Below are positions 7,306 to 16,170 of a DNA stretch of 64,000 nucleotides, piece by piece. The stretch lies in NCBI RefSeq assembly GCF_043195125.1, contig NZ_JBAFWR010000007.1, one strand, 5' to 3'. The stretch is from NCEH01 sp043195125 (lineage in GTDB: Bacteria > Pseudomonadota > Alphaproteobacteria > Rhizobiales > Xanthobacteraceae). How positions within the stretch are numbered: position 1 is the first letter of the stretch; every line of letters begins with the position of its first letter. The translations under genes were made by a program, and so were the position numbers. The notes under the pieces were generated by a model that was not told the origin of the DNA, did no database searches, and worked only from the letters and a program-made list of their open reading frames with translations.

Positions 7306-9546
7306 ATGGCTACTCGCACCCTTCCGCCTCCAGGCGATGGCAATATCGAGCCGGTCGAGCTCAAGGCGGCGCTCGAAGAACGCTATCTGGCCTACGCCCT
7401 TTCCACGATCATGCACCGTGCGCTGCCCGATGCGCGCGACGGGCTGAAGCCGGTTCACCGCCGCATCCTTCATGCGATGCGGTTGCTGAAGCTGGATCCG
7501 GAAGCCGGCTTCAAGAAATGCGCCCGCGTCGTGGGCGATGTGATCGGCAAGTTCCACCCGCACGGCGACCAGGCGGTCTATGACGCATTGGTGCGTCTCG
7601 CCCAGGATTTCGCCCAGCGCTACCCGCTGGTGGATGGGCAGGGCAATTTCGGCAATGTGGACGGCGATAACGCCGCCGCCATGCGATACACCGAGGCGCG
7701 CCTCACCGAGACCGCGCGCCTGCTGCTGGACGGTATCGACGACGACGCGGTGGATTTCCGCCCCACCTATGACGGCTCCGAAGAGGAGCCGGTGGTGCTC
7801 CCGGCGGCCTTCCCGAACCTGCTCGCCAACGGCTCGCAGGGCATTGCGGTCGGCATGGCGACGTCGATCCCGCCACACAACGCCGCCGAACTACTGGATG
7901 CGGCGCTTTATCTGCTGGACCACCCCGATGCGCCGGCTTCCGACCTGCTGCAATTCGTGCCCGGTCCCGATTTTCCCACCGGCGGCGTGCTGGTTGAGGA
8001 TCCTGTCGGTGCGGCGGAAGCCTATGCCACCGGGCGCGGGTCGTTCCGCGTGCGGGCGCGCTGGCACAAGGAAGATACCGGCCGCGGTACCTATCTGGTG
8101 GTGGTGACGGAAATTCCCTATGGCGTGCCCAAGTCGCGCCTGGTGGAGAAGATCGCCGAGCTGCTCACGGACAAGAAGCTGCCCTTGCTGGCCGACGTGC
8201 GCGACGAGAGTGCCGAGGACATCCGCCTCGTGCTGGAGCCGCGCACCCGTGCGGTGGATGCAGAAGTGCTGATGGCGAGCCTGTTCAAGCTCACCGAGCT
8301 TGAGGCCCGAGTCTCGCTGAACATGAACGTTCTGGTGCGCGGCCAGATTCCCAAGGTGCTCTCGCTCGCCGATGCGCTGCGCGAATGGCTGGCGCACCGG
8401 CGCGACGTTCTGCTGCGCTCCTCGCGGCATCGGCTTGGCGAGATCGCGCATCGGCTGGAGGTTCTCGGCGGCTATCTGATCGCCTACCTCAATCTCGATG
8501 AGGTGATCCGGATCATCCGCGAGGAGGACGAGCCCAAGGTCGTCCTGATGTCGACCTTCGAGCTGACGGATGTTCAGGCGGAAGCCATTCTCAACATGCG
8601 CCTGCGCTCCTTGCGCCGCCTGGAAGAGATGGAGATCCGCAAGGAACACGACAAACTGAGCAAGGAGCAGGACCAGCTCAACAAGCTCGTGGGCTCCGAG
8701 CCGGCCCAGTGGAAGGCGATCGGCAAGCAGATCCGCGAGACTTACAAACTCTATGGGCCGGACACGGCCATCGGCCGCCGCCGCACCAGCTTCGGCGTCG
8801 CGCCTGTGTTTGACGAGGATGCCTTCAGCGAGGCCCTGGTGGAACGCGAGCCGGTCACCATCGTGGTGACGCAGAAGGGCTGGATCCGCGCGCTGAAGGG
8901 CCATGTGGCGGATCTCTCCGGCCTTCAGTTCAAGGGCGACGACAGCCTCGCCCACGCCTTCTTCGCCGAGACCACCTCGCGCATCATGGTCTGGGCCACG
9001 AACGGCCGATTCTACACGCTGGATGTCTCCAAGCTGCCCGGCGGGCGCGGCCACGGAGAGCCGATCCGCCTCATGATCGATCTGGAGCAGGAGGCGGAAA
9101 TCGTCAGCGTCTTCGCCTATCAGGGCGGGCGCAAGCTGCTGGTATCCTCGCGCGAGGGCCGCGGCTTCCTGGTGGCGGAGGACGATTGCCTCGCCAACAC
9201 CCGCAAGGGCAAGCAGGTGCTCTCGATGGACCCGCCGGACGTCGCCGGCGCCGTGGTGCCGGCGGTCGGCGATTGGGTCGCGGTGATCGGCGACAATCGC
9301 AAGCTGCTGCTGTTTCCGCTCAACCAAGTGCCGGAAATGGTGCGCGGGCGCGGCGTGCGGTTGCAACGCTATCGCGAAGGCGGCCTCTCCGACGTCAAGG
9401 TATTTGCCATTGCCGACGGTCTGACCTGGGAGGATAGCTCCGGCCGGACCTGGACGGTGAGCGAACTGCTGGAATGGCAAGGGGAACGGGCCTCTTCCGG
9501 CCGCCTGCCGCCCAAGGGCTTTCCGCGCAACAATAAGTTCGGCTGA
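7306..9546 (+). CDS. parC: DNA topoisomerase IV subunit A ParC
   Basis: Cuts and rejoins DNA in the type IIA topoisomerase that decatenates daughter chromosomes, acting with ParE. The 746-residue protein has the DNA-gate region with the active-site tyrosine in AAMRYTEARLT, the coiled-coil tower region around KEHDKLSKEQDQLNKL (residues about 450), and a C-terminal beta-propeller part with short blades rather than a GyrA box, which supports ParC over GyrA. The quinolone-pocket motif reads HPHGDQAVYDA: the position of E. coli Ser80 is Gln and that of Glu84 is Asp. It is followed after six bases by the ClC-type channel gene. Confidence 0.95.
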   Translation: MATRTLPPPGDGNIEPVELKAALEERYLAYALSTIMHRALPDARDGLKPVHRRILHAMRLLKLDPEAGFKKCARVVGDVIGKFHPHGDQAVYDALVRLAQDFAQRYPLVDGQGNFGNVDGDNAAAMRYTEARLTETARLLLDGIDDDAVDFRPTYDGSEEEPVVLPAAFPNLLANGSQGIAVGMATSIPPHNAAELLDAALYLLDHPDAPASDLLQFVPGPDFPTGGVLVEDPVGAAEAYATGRGSFRVRARWHKEDTGRGTYLVVVTEIPYGVPKSRLVEKIAELLTDKKLPLLADVRDESAEDIRLVLEPRTRAVDAEVLMASLFKLTELEARVSLNMNVLVRGQIPKVLSLADALREWLAHRRDVLLRSSRHRLGEIAHRLEVLGGYLIAYLNLDEVIRIIREEDEPKVVLMSTFELTDVQAEAILNMRLRSLRRLEEMEIRKEHDKLSKEQDQLNKLVGSEPAQWKAIGKQIRETYKLYGPDTAIGRRRTSFGVAPVFDEDAFSEALVEREPVTIVVTQKGWIRALKGHVADLSGLQFKGDDSLAHAFFAETTSRIMVWATNGRFYTLDVSKLPGGRGHGEPIRLMIDLEQEAEIVSVFAYQGGRKLLVSSREGRGFLVAEDDCLANTRKGKQVLSMDPPDVAGAVVPAVGDWVAVIGDNRKLLLFPLNQVPEMVRGRGVRLQRYREGGLSDVKVFAIADGLTWEDSSGRTWTVSELLEWQGERASSGRLPPKGFPRNNKFG

Positions 9547-9552
9547 CGCACG

Positions 9553-11313
9553 ATGGACGCGGCTCTCGGAAAATCCTCCAGCGCCGCGTTCAGCACTCGC
9601 CTGCGGGCGGTGCGCCGCGCGCGATGGCGCGACGAACTGATCTTCGTGGCCCTCGCGGCCATTGTCGGCATCCTTTCCGGAGCAGCGGCCGTCGGCATCA
9701 GCTCCGGTGCCAAATGGATGCATCGCGTGCTGTTTGATGCCGGTGCGGACGGCATGCTCTCGCCGCTGCCGGTTCTTTCCTCGAGCTACATGTATTTCAT
9801 CCCGGCCTTGGGGGGGCTGGCGCTGGGCCTTCTCGGCCTTTTCATCAAGCGCTGGCGCCCACGCCCCATGGTGGACCCGATCGAGGCCAATGCGCTTCAC
9901 GGCGGGCGCATGTCGCTGCTCGACAGCGCAATCCTTTCGCTACAGGTCATGCTTTGCAACGGTTTCGGCGCCTCCGTCGGCATGGAGGCCGGTTATACCC
10001 AGGCGGGATCCGGCATGGCCTCGGCCATTGCCGCCCGGTTCCACCTCAGCCGCAGCCAATGGCGCGTGCTGGTCGGGTGCGGCGCGGCGGGTGGTATTGC
10101 AGCGGCGTTTCATGCGCCCCTCACGGGCGCCTTCTACGGCTTCGAGCTGATTATCGGCGTGTATGCCATTCCCGCGGTTGCACCGGTGATGACGGCGGCC
10201 CTGCTGGCCTTCCTCACCGCACGCGCGCTCGGCGCGACGCCGTTTCCGATCGTCGTGCCGCCCCTCCCGGATTTGACCGCCGCCGATTATCCGCCCTTCA
10301 TCCTGCTGGGCCTTATGGGGGCCGCTGTGGCGATTGCCATCATGCGGCTCGTGACGTTGGTGGAGAGGGGATTTGCCAGCAGCGGCGTGCCGGTGCCGTT
10401 GCGCCCCGCGATCGGCGGGCTCGGCGTCGGTGCGTTGGCGCTTTACAGCCCGCAGATCCTGTCGAGCGGCGAGGGGGCCCTCCACATCCAGGTCGGCACC
10501 GCCGTCACGCTCTCCGTGCTGTTCGTGTTCCTGCTGAAGATCTGCGCCTCCTCGCTCTCGCTGGGATCGGGCTTCCGCGGCGGCCTGTTTCTGGCGGCAC
10601 TGTTCCTCGGCTCGATGATGGGCAAGCTGTTTGCCGGCGGGGCGTCATTTCTCGGGCTTGAAGTGGACCCGGTGGTATCGGCCGTGGTGGGCATGGCGGC
10701 CCTGGCTGTGGGGATTGTCGGCGGGCCGTTCACCATGACCTTTCTGACCCTGGAGACCACGGGCGATCTCGCGATTTCCGGGCTCGTTCTCACCGCCGCC
10801 ATCGCCTGTTCGCTCACGGTGCGGGAGACCTTCGGCTATTCCTTCTCCACCTGGCGCCTGCACCTGCGCGGCGAAAGCATCCGGGGTGCCCATGACGTGG
10901 GCTGGCTGCGGGAACTGACCGTGGAGCGGCTGATGGAGCAGGGTCTCTCCACATTCCCGGCAAGCGGAACCCAGGGCGCTCTGCGGGCAGCATTTCCGCT
11001 TGGCCAGGTGCGTTACGTTGCCCTGCTGGATGGGGAGGGACGATATGCCGGCATGGTGCGGGTGGCGCGCGTCTATTCCGCAGGCCTCGACGGCCCGATC
11101 GCCGATTTTGCGCAGCATCGAAACGACGTGCTGCACCCGCAGATGAACGTGACCCACGCCCAGGCGGTGTTTCGCCATGCCGATGCCGAGCTGCTGGCGG
11201 TGGTGGATCCCGCCAGCGGCCGCGTGCTCGGCCAGTTGCATGAGGTGGAAGCGTTGCGCCGGTATGCGCAGGAGGTGGAAGCGGCCCGTCGGGATCTCTC
11301 CGGCGGGGAGTGA
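9553..11313 (+). CDS. ClC-family chloride channel/antiporter with C-terminal CBS domain pair
   Basis: A 586-residue inner-membrane protein with about ten hydrophobic segments between residues 30 and 430, in the arrangement of ClC chloride channels and H+/Cl- exchangers. The gating-glutamate segment reads GMEAGYTQAGSG in place of the canonical G(K/R)EGP, so the glutamate is kept but the following Gly-Pro is not. The third signature reads GSGFRGGLFLAALF in place of GxFxP. Residues from about 450 onward (LTVERLMEQG and later LHPQMNVTHAQ) form a probable CBS pair, likely regulatory. Ion selectivity cannot be judged from sequence. The gene converges on the MarC gene with three bases between the stops. 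Confidence 0.88.
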   Translation: MDAALGKSSSAAFSTRLRAVRRARWRDELIFVALAAIVGILSGAAAVGISSGAKWMHRVLFDAGADGMLSPLPVLSSSYMYFIPALGGLALGLLGLFIKRWRPRPMVDPIEANALHGGRMSLLDSAILSLQVMLCNGFGASVGMEAGYTQAGSGMASAIAARFHLSRSQWRVLVGCGAAGGIAAAFHAPLTGAFYGFELIIGVYAIPAVAPVMTAALLAFLTARALGATPFPIVVPPLPDLTAADYPPFILLGLMGAAVAIAIMRLVTLVERGFASSGVPVPLRPAIGGLGVGALALYSPQILSSGEGALHIQVGTAVTLSVLFVFLLKICASSLSLGSGFRGGLFLAALFLGSMMGKLFAGGASFLGLEVDPVVSAVVGMAALAVGIVGGPFTMTFLTLETTGDLAISGLVLTAAIACSLTVRETFGYSFSTWRLHLRGESIRGAHDVGWLRELTVERLMEQGLSTFPASGTQGALRAAFPLGQVRYVALLDGEGRYAGMVRVARVYSAGLDGPIADFAQHRNDVLHPQMNVTHAQAVFRHADAELLAVVDPASGRVLGQLHEVEALRRYAQEVEAARRDLSGGE

Positions 11314-11316
11314 GCT

Positions 11317-12024
11317 TCACCCTCCCAGAAGCTTCGCGCCTTGGTGCGGAATCGGCAGGCTGCTGAGAAGCTCGCTGGCGCCGGTCCACATGATCTGCAG
11401 GCCGATGCACAGGAGCACGAACGCGAACAGGCGCACCAGAATATTGGTGCCGTTCGGACCCAGGATGCGCTCGATATCGCCCGCATAGCGATAGGCCAGC
11501 AGGATGGTGATCGAGATGGAAATCAGGCCAAGAAGCGCTGCCGTAACTTCAAGCGCCGCGATGGTGTAGGAAAACGTGGTTCCCGCCGAGACCTGGCTGC
11601 CCAGCGCAATCGCTGTCGCAATCGAGCCCGGTCCCACCGTCAGCGGCATGGTGAGCGGGTAGAAGGCCTGATCCTCGATGCGGGATACGTCCACATCCAC
11701 CTGGGAGTTCTTGTCGGTCTCCCGGTCTGCCGGGGCATTGCCCTGGTGGAGGATCTGCCAGCCGACGAAGGCCACCACCATGCCGCCGCCCACCCGCACC
11801 ACCGGCAGGCTGATGCCGAAGAAGGTGAGGATATGGGAGCCCAGCACCATGGAGCACAGCAGCAGGACGAAGCCGTAGGTCGCGATCTTGCGGGCGATCA
11901 TCGCCCGAGTGGCGGGAGGGGCCCCGCGCGTGAACTGGTAGAAGATGGGGGCGCCACCCAGCGGATTCACCACAGGGAAAAGGGCGGCAAACACCGCTAG
12001 AAAGACGTTGATAAACTGGCTCAC
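11317..12024 (-). CDS. MarC family integral membrane protein
   Basis: A 235-residue protein with six predicted membrane segments and the family N-terminal motif FPVVNPLGGAPIF. The MarC/NAAT family was once linked to multiple antibiotic resistance, but its transport role is unsettled. It starts with GTG at 12024 (V-S-Q-F-I-N-V-F). A hydrophilic insert (GNAPADRETDKNSQVDVD) separates the two three-helix halves. The gene points toward the ClC gene and lies 88 bases downstream of bpt on the same strand, so the two could be cotranscribed. Confidence 0.88.
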   Translation of the reverse strand: MSQFINVFLAVFAALFPVVNPLGGAPIFYQFTRGAPPATRAMIARKIATYGFVLLLCSMVLGSHILTFFGISLPVVRVGGGMVVAFVGWQILHQGNAPADRETDKNSQVDVDVSRIEDQAFYPLTMPLTVGPGSIATAIALGSQVSAGTTFSYTIAALEVTAALLGLISISITILLAYRYAGDIERILGPNGTNILVRLFAFVLLCIGLQIMWTGASELLSSLPIPHQGAKLLGG

Positions 12025-12112
12025 CCGAGCGCCTCCCGTCGCGACCTCGTCTAAAGCCGTTTGCGGCTTTTCGAACGGGTTTGCAAGGCGAGAGGGCGCA
12101 TCCGCGGCCTGT

Positions 12113-12862
12113 TCAGCTCTCCACGCGTTCCCAGCCCTGCGGGGAAAGGCGTTCCTGCGGCAGGAAGCGGCGCTTGTAGTCCATCTTGCGCGAGCCGCTC
12201 ACCCAATAGCCCAGATAGACATAAGGCAGGCCCATGGCGCGGGCCTTGGCGATGTGATCCAGAATCAGGAAGGTGCCGAGCGAGCGGTCGGGGATGTTCG
12301 GGTTGTAGAAGGAATAGACCATGGAGAGGCCGTCGCTGAGCACATCGGTCAGCGCGACGGCGAACAGATCGCCGATGCCGCGCCCGTTGATGCGGGTATC
12401 CGGCCCGAGCTTGCGATATTCCACGAGGCGCGACTGCACATGGGTGTCCTCGACCATCATGGCATAGTCGAGCACGCTCATGTCGGCCATGCCGCCGGAA
12501 CCATGGCGGGTGCTGACATAGGAGCGAAACAGGCCGTATTGCTCGGACGTCGGCACCGTCTCGCGCAAAGACCCGCCGATGTCTGCATTCGCGGCGAGCA
12601 CGCGGCGGAAGCTGCGGCTCTCCTTGAACTCGTCCACGCAAATGCGCACGGAGACACAGGCGCGGCACCCCTCGCAGGCAGGGCGATAGGCGATCGACTG
12701 GCTGCGCCGGAAGCCCCCCTGGGTGAGGACATCATTGAGGGTGGTCGCGCGCTCGCCCACAAGGTGCGTGAACACCTTCCGCTCCTCCTTGCCCGGCAGA
12801 TACGGGCAGGGCGAAGGTGCGGTCAGATAGAATTGCGGTGTGTCACGCGGGTGCTCGGTCAC
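12113..12862 (-). CDS. bpt: Aspartate/glutamate leucyltransferase Bpt
   Basis: Transfers leucine from Leu-tRNA to proteins with N-terminal Asp or Glu, turning them into N-degron substrates for ClpS-ClpAP; cytosolic. The 249-residue protein has the N-terminal PSPCPYLPGKEERKVFTHL segment and the cysteine motif CEGCRACVSVRI of the ATE/Bpt family, plus the C-terminal YLGYWVSGSRKMDYKRRF signature. The start is GTG at 12862 with GAGGCC upstream. Short length and the alphaproteobacterial form favour Bpt (leucine, Asp/Glu) over the eukaryotic-type arginyl transferase. Its partners clpS and clpA are in the same window at about 30 kb. Confidence 0.93.
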   Translation of the reverse strand: MTEHPRDTPQFYLTAPSPCPYLPGKEERKVFTHLVGERATTLNDVLTQGGFRRSQSIAYRPACEGCRACVSVRICVDEFKESRSFRRVLAANADIGGSLRETVPTSEQYGLFRSYVSTRHGSGGMADMSVLDYAMMVEDTHVQSRLVEYRKLGPDTRINGRGIGDLFAVALTDVLSDGLSMVYSFYNPNIPDRSLGTFLILDHIAKARAMGLPYVYLGYWVSGSRKMDYKRRFLPQERLSPQGWERVES

Positions 12863-12944
12863 GACACTCAGGCCTCGAATTTTATGAGCATCGCTCCCAG
12901 GGTCGAGTCGGTCAAAAGATTTTGCGCGCCCCGCTTTGCGAAAT

Positions 12945-13472
12945 TTAGCTGCGGCGCAGAAGCGCGGCCCGCGATTGCGTGTTCACCACGACCGCGCCCA
13001 CGAGGAAATCGTGCAGAAGCCGGCGGCGATTGTTGAACAATGCCACCAGAAGCACGAAGGGTGTGAAAACGCTCACCGAGACCCAGAACGCCACCGCATG
13101 AACACCGCCAAGCACGGCATAAGCGGGCGCCCCGTACCAGGTGCGCATTTCCAGCTCCATCAGCCGCATGCCGAGGGTGGCCGAGGCGGGTGAACCCAGG
13201 GTCAGGGCATTGTAACAGATGGCCCAGACAATGAACGCCGGTCCCAGCAGGGGAAACAGCATCCAGCCCAGGCTCAGGGTGAAGATGCCGAACACGAAGA
13301 TGAAGATGGCCAGCAGAACGATCGGTCCGATGATCATCGTCGCGTCCACAGCGAACGCCACCAAGCGGCGCGAGAGAACGCCCTCGAAATATTCCGGCTG
13401 CGTCACCGGGTCGAAGGCGTGCGGACGCACGGCATCGGAATAAGGGCGGCTGTCACCGGGCGTGTATGTCAT
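12945..13472 (-). CDS. RDD family membrane protein
   Basis: A 175-residue protein with an RDD domain: SRRLVAFAVDATMIIGPIV carries the family R...D pattern, followed by further hydrophobic stretches and the LHDFLVGAVVV end that is typical of the fold. RDD proteins are small inner-membrane proteins; some have been linked to ion or metabolite export, but no role can be given here. The chosen start is the ATG at 13472 (MTYTPGDSRPYSD), which has GGAG nine bases upstream. The gene is the first of a minus-strand group RDD-bpt-marC and is divergent from ggt, with a 188-base shared upstream region. Confidence 0.85.
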   Translation of the reverse strand: MTYTPGDSRPYSDAVRPHAFDPVTQPEYFEGVLSRRLVAFAVDATMIIGPIVLLAIFIFVFGIFTLSLGWMLFPLLGPAFIVWAICYNALTLGSPASATLGMRLMELEMRTWYGAPAYAVLGGVHAVAFWVSVSVFTPFVLLVALFNNRRRLLHDFLVGAVVVNTQSRAALLRRS

Positions 13473-13660
13473 CTCATTTCGCTCCATGCGCAATAAGGTG
13501 GTGTGCCCCACCTCCGGACGCAAGAACCGGCCCTTGGCCTCAAACTTCGGCGTTGAACGCCTGTATTCTGACAAAACCCGCCGACCTTGCCACGCCCTCG
13601 CCCATGTGGCGACCGACAAGGGCTGCGCAAGCGTGATCTTACCTCAGGACCGGATTGCAC

Positions 13661-15430
13661 ATGGATTTTTCCGCCGCCGCCCGCCGTGTCGCCGTTGTTG
13701 CGCTTCTCTTGTCCAGCCCGTCCGGCCAGGCCCTTGCCATTTCCCCCCAGCCCGTCGAGGGGCCGAACGGCATGGTGGTGAGCGAGCAGGCGATCGCCGC
13801 CCAGATCGGCGCGGACATTCTGCGGCGCGGAGGCAATGCGGTGGATGCGGCGGTGGCGGTGGGATATGCACTCGCCGTGGTGCATCCGTGCTGCGGCAAT
13901 CTCGGCGGAGGCGGCTACATGGTGGTGCGCCGCGCTGACGGCACCGCGATCTTCATCGATTTCCGTGAAGTTGCCCCGCAGCAGGCGACGCCCGACATGT
14001 TCCTGGATCGCAACGGCAATGTGGTGCCGGACGCGAGCCTCAAGGGCTGGCGCGCCGTGGCTGTTCCCGGGTCGGTCATGGGTCTCGATGCCGCCTTGGA
14101 GCGCTTCGGCTCCATGTCCCGCACGCAGGTGATGGCGCCGGCGATCGCGCTGGCGCGGGAGGGCTATATTCTCTCCGCGGGCGATGCCGCGATCCTCGCC
14201 ACCGGGACGCAGGATTTCCGGGCCGACCCCGTCCTCGCAGAGATTTTCCTGAAGGACGGCGCCGCGCTCAAGGCTGGCGACAGGCTGGTGCAGAGCGACC
14301 TTGCCTCGACCCTGTCGGCCATCGCAGCCGGCGGTCCGGCCGCCTTTTATCGCGGCGAGATTGCCCGCCGCATCGTCGAGGCGAGCGCGGCGCGCGGCGG
14401 CCTCTTGAGAGAGCAGGATTTCGCGCAATACGCTGTGCGCGTGGGAGAGCCGCTGCGCTGCACCTATCGGGGCTACGATATTCTCACCGCAGCGCCCTCC
14501 AGCGCGGGCGGAGCGGCCATCTGTGAGACCTTGAACATCCTCGAGGGTTACCCGTTGTCGTCGTCCGGCGCGGGGGCAGCGGAGACGGTGCACATCCTGG
14601 CCGAATCCATGCGACAGGCCTTCATCGACCGCAATTCCGTGCTCATCGATCCGGCGTTCGGTTCCAATCCGCTGGAGCGCTTGCTGTCCAAGGACTATGC
14701 GGTCGCGATCCGGGCGCGCATAGATCTCAACCGCGCCGCCGTCTCGACGTTGGACGATCCCTCCTCGGCGCCCCACGAGGGAACAGAGACGACGCATTAT
14801 TCGGTGGCCGACGCGGCTGGCAATACGGTGGCCGTAACCTATTCCCTCAACGCCTATTTCGGTGCGCGGGTGATGGCGCCGGGCACCGGGGTTTTCCTGA
14901 ACGACACCATGGACGATTTCACCGCCAAGCCCGGCAATGCCAATGCGTTCGGCCTCGTCCAGGGTGCGCGCAACGCCATTGCCCCGGGAAAGCGGCCGCT
15001 GAGTTCCATGAGCCCGACCATCGTGGTGCACGATGGGAAGCCTTACATCGTCCTGGGCTCGCCGGGAGGGTCTCGGATCATCTCCTCGGTGGTGCAGACG
15101 CTGGTGAATGTGATCGACCACGGCATGACCCTTCAGGAAGCGGTGGATGCCCCGCGCATTCACCATCAATGGCTTCCCGACGTGCTCTTTGCCGAGCCCT
15201 ATGCCCTGTCACCCGACACCATCCGCCTGCTGGCGGAAAAGGGGCACCAGGTGGTGGTGCAGCGCCCGTGGAGCGCTGTAGAGGCGATTCAGTTCCCGGA
15301 CGCTGGCCCGGCCCGTGCGCAGCAGCCCGCCTTCGGTGCGGACACGCTGCGGCTGTGGAAGCCAAAGCCTGGCACGATCTATGGTGCCAACGACAACCGT
15401 CGCCCGGCGGGCGCTGCCGTCGCTCCCTGA
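13661..15430 (+). CDS. ggt: Gamma-glutamyltransferase (periplasmic)
   Basis: Hydrolyses glutathione and other gamma-glutamyl compounds or transfers the gamma-glutamyl group; made as a precursor that self-cleaves into two subunits in the periplasm. The 589-residue protein starts MDFSAAARR with a Sec signal peptide ending near QALA. The autocleavage site is before TTHYSV, giving Thr377 as the nucleophile of the small subunit; NAVDAAVAVGYALAVVHP and the GSPGGSRI loop are family signatures. ATG 13661 is preceded by CAGGAC; the TTG at 13655 is a less likely start. Glutathione salvage is the usual role, though substrate preference is not visible. Confidence 0.94.
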   Translation: MDFSAAARRVAVVALLLSSPSGQALAISPQPVEGPNGMVVSEQAIAAQIGADILRRGGNAVDAAVAVGYALAVVHPCCGNLGGGGYMVVRRADGTAIFIDFREVAPQQATPDMFLDRNGNVVPDASLKGWRAVAVPGSVMGLDAALERFGSMSRTQVMAPAIALAREGYILSAGDAAILATGTQDFRADPVLAEIFLKDGAALKAGDRLVQSDLASTLSAIAAGGPAAFYRGEIARRIVEASAARGGLLREQDFAQYAVRVGEPLRCTYRGYDILTAAPSSAGGAAICETLNILEGYPLSSSGAGAAETVHILAESMRQAFIDRNSVLIDPAFGSNPLERLLSKDYAVAIRARIDLNRAAVSTLDDPSSAPHEGTETTHYSVADAAGNTVAVTYSLNAYFGARVMAPGTGVFLNDTMDDFTAKPGNANAFGLVQGARNAIAPGKRPLSSMSPTIVVHDGKPYIVLGSPGGSRIISSVVQTLVNVIDHGMTLQEAVDAPRIHHQWLPDVLFAEPYALSPDTIRLLAEKGHQVVVQRPWSAVEAIQFPDAGPARAQQPAFGADTLRLWKPKPGTIYGANDNRRPAGAAVAP

Positions 15431-15443
15431 GCTGCGCGCCGCT

Positions 15444-16109
15444 TCAGGTAAGCTGGCGGTAGATCCGTGTGCTGATGTCGGCGAGATTCTTCTCCTCGCG
15501 GGCAATACTCTCGACGACCTGGACCCGGGTCTCCCGCAGGCTTTCCAGCGCTTCGCCGATGAATTGCTCCGCCTCGCGCATCTCAGCGTCCGAAAGCGGG
15601 GCGGAGACGTGTGCGAACGCCGTCCGCAGCTTCAGCAGTTCGCGCGCGAGATTCCAGGCGAGGAAGGTGCCGGCGGAGGGGGCGAAGTTCATCTTCTCCA
15701 GCATGCCGCGCTTCTGCGCGCGGCGCAGCGTTGTGATGTTGGGATAGGGCTGCCCGTTCGCATCGGCACCTGCAAAAGCGGTCAGCCAATCGTCCAGGAT
15801 GGATTTGAGAAAATTCAGCCCATAGAGCGCCTCGGTCGTCGCCTCGCGCTGATTGTGCAGGAAGGCAATCTCGCCCTTGGCGATCTGCCCCTGCACGCCG
15901 AGCCAAGCGATCCAACCTGCAAAAATGGTCCCGGCGGCACCCAGCAGGCCGCCGGCAAGGTCGCCATATTGGCGCAGGTAGCAGCCGATGCCGCCAGCCG
16001 GCAGGGCGAAATCGCACAGGTGTGCCCTGTCGTCGGCGAGGTGCAGCAGCAGTCCCACCGAGCAGATGAGGAGCGCCAGCACCAGCAGGGTCTGAAACAG
16101 AGGCTTCAT
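15444..16109 (-). CDS. Two-helix membrane protein of unknown function
   Basis: I do not recognise a named family. The 221-residue protein begins MKPLFQTLLVLALLICSVGL, a hydrophobic helix, and has a second membrane segment at about residues 50-75 (LAGGLLGAAGTIFAGWIAWL). The remaining 140 residues are charged and helical with no obvious catalytic motif. This looks like a membrane-anchored cytoplasmic helical domain. It begins at the ATG at 16109; an upstream in-frame start at 16226 would overlap ilvA. It converges on ggt (13 bases between stops) and lies downstream of ilvA on the same strand, 61 bases away. Confidence 0.65.
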   Translation of the reverse strand: MKPLFQTLLVLALLICSVGLLLHLADDRAHLCDFALPAGGIGCYLRQYGDLAGGLLGAAGTIFAGWIAWLGVQGQIAKGEIAFLHNQREATTEALYGLNFLKSILDDWLTAFAGADANGQPYPNITTLRRAQKRGMLEKMNFAPSAGTFLAWNLARELLKLRTAFAHVSAPLSDAEMREAEQFIGEALESLRETRVQVVESIAREEKNLADISTRIYRQLT

Positions 16110-16170
16110 GCGCAAAGGATGGCCGCAAGGCCCTCCGCTTGTCGAGGGGCTCCGGCTCAGGCGCGATGAC

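Noticed and set aside
7891..9900. 669-codon open frame antisense to parC and the ClC gene
   Set aside because: His/Ala/Arg/Gln-rich composition typical of a complement-strand shadow, no domain.
13469..15169. 566-codon open frame antisense to ggt
   Set aside because: Shadow of ggt, which has a signal peptide and the autocleavage site.
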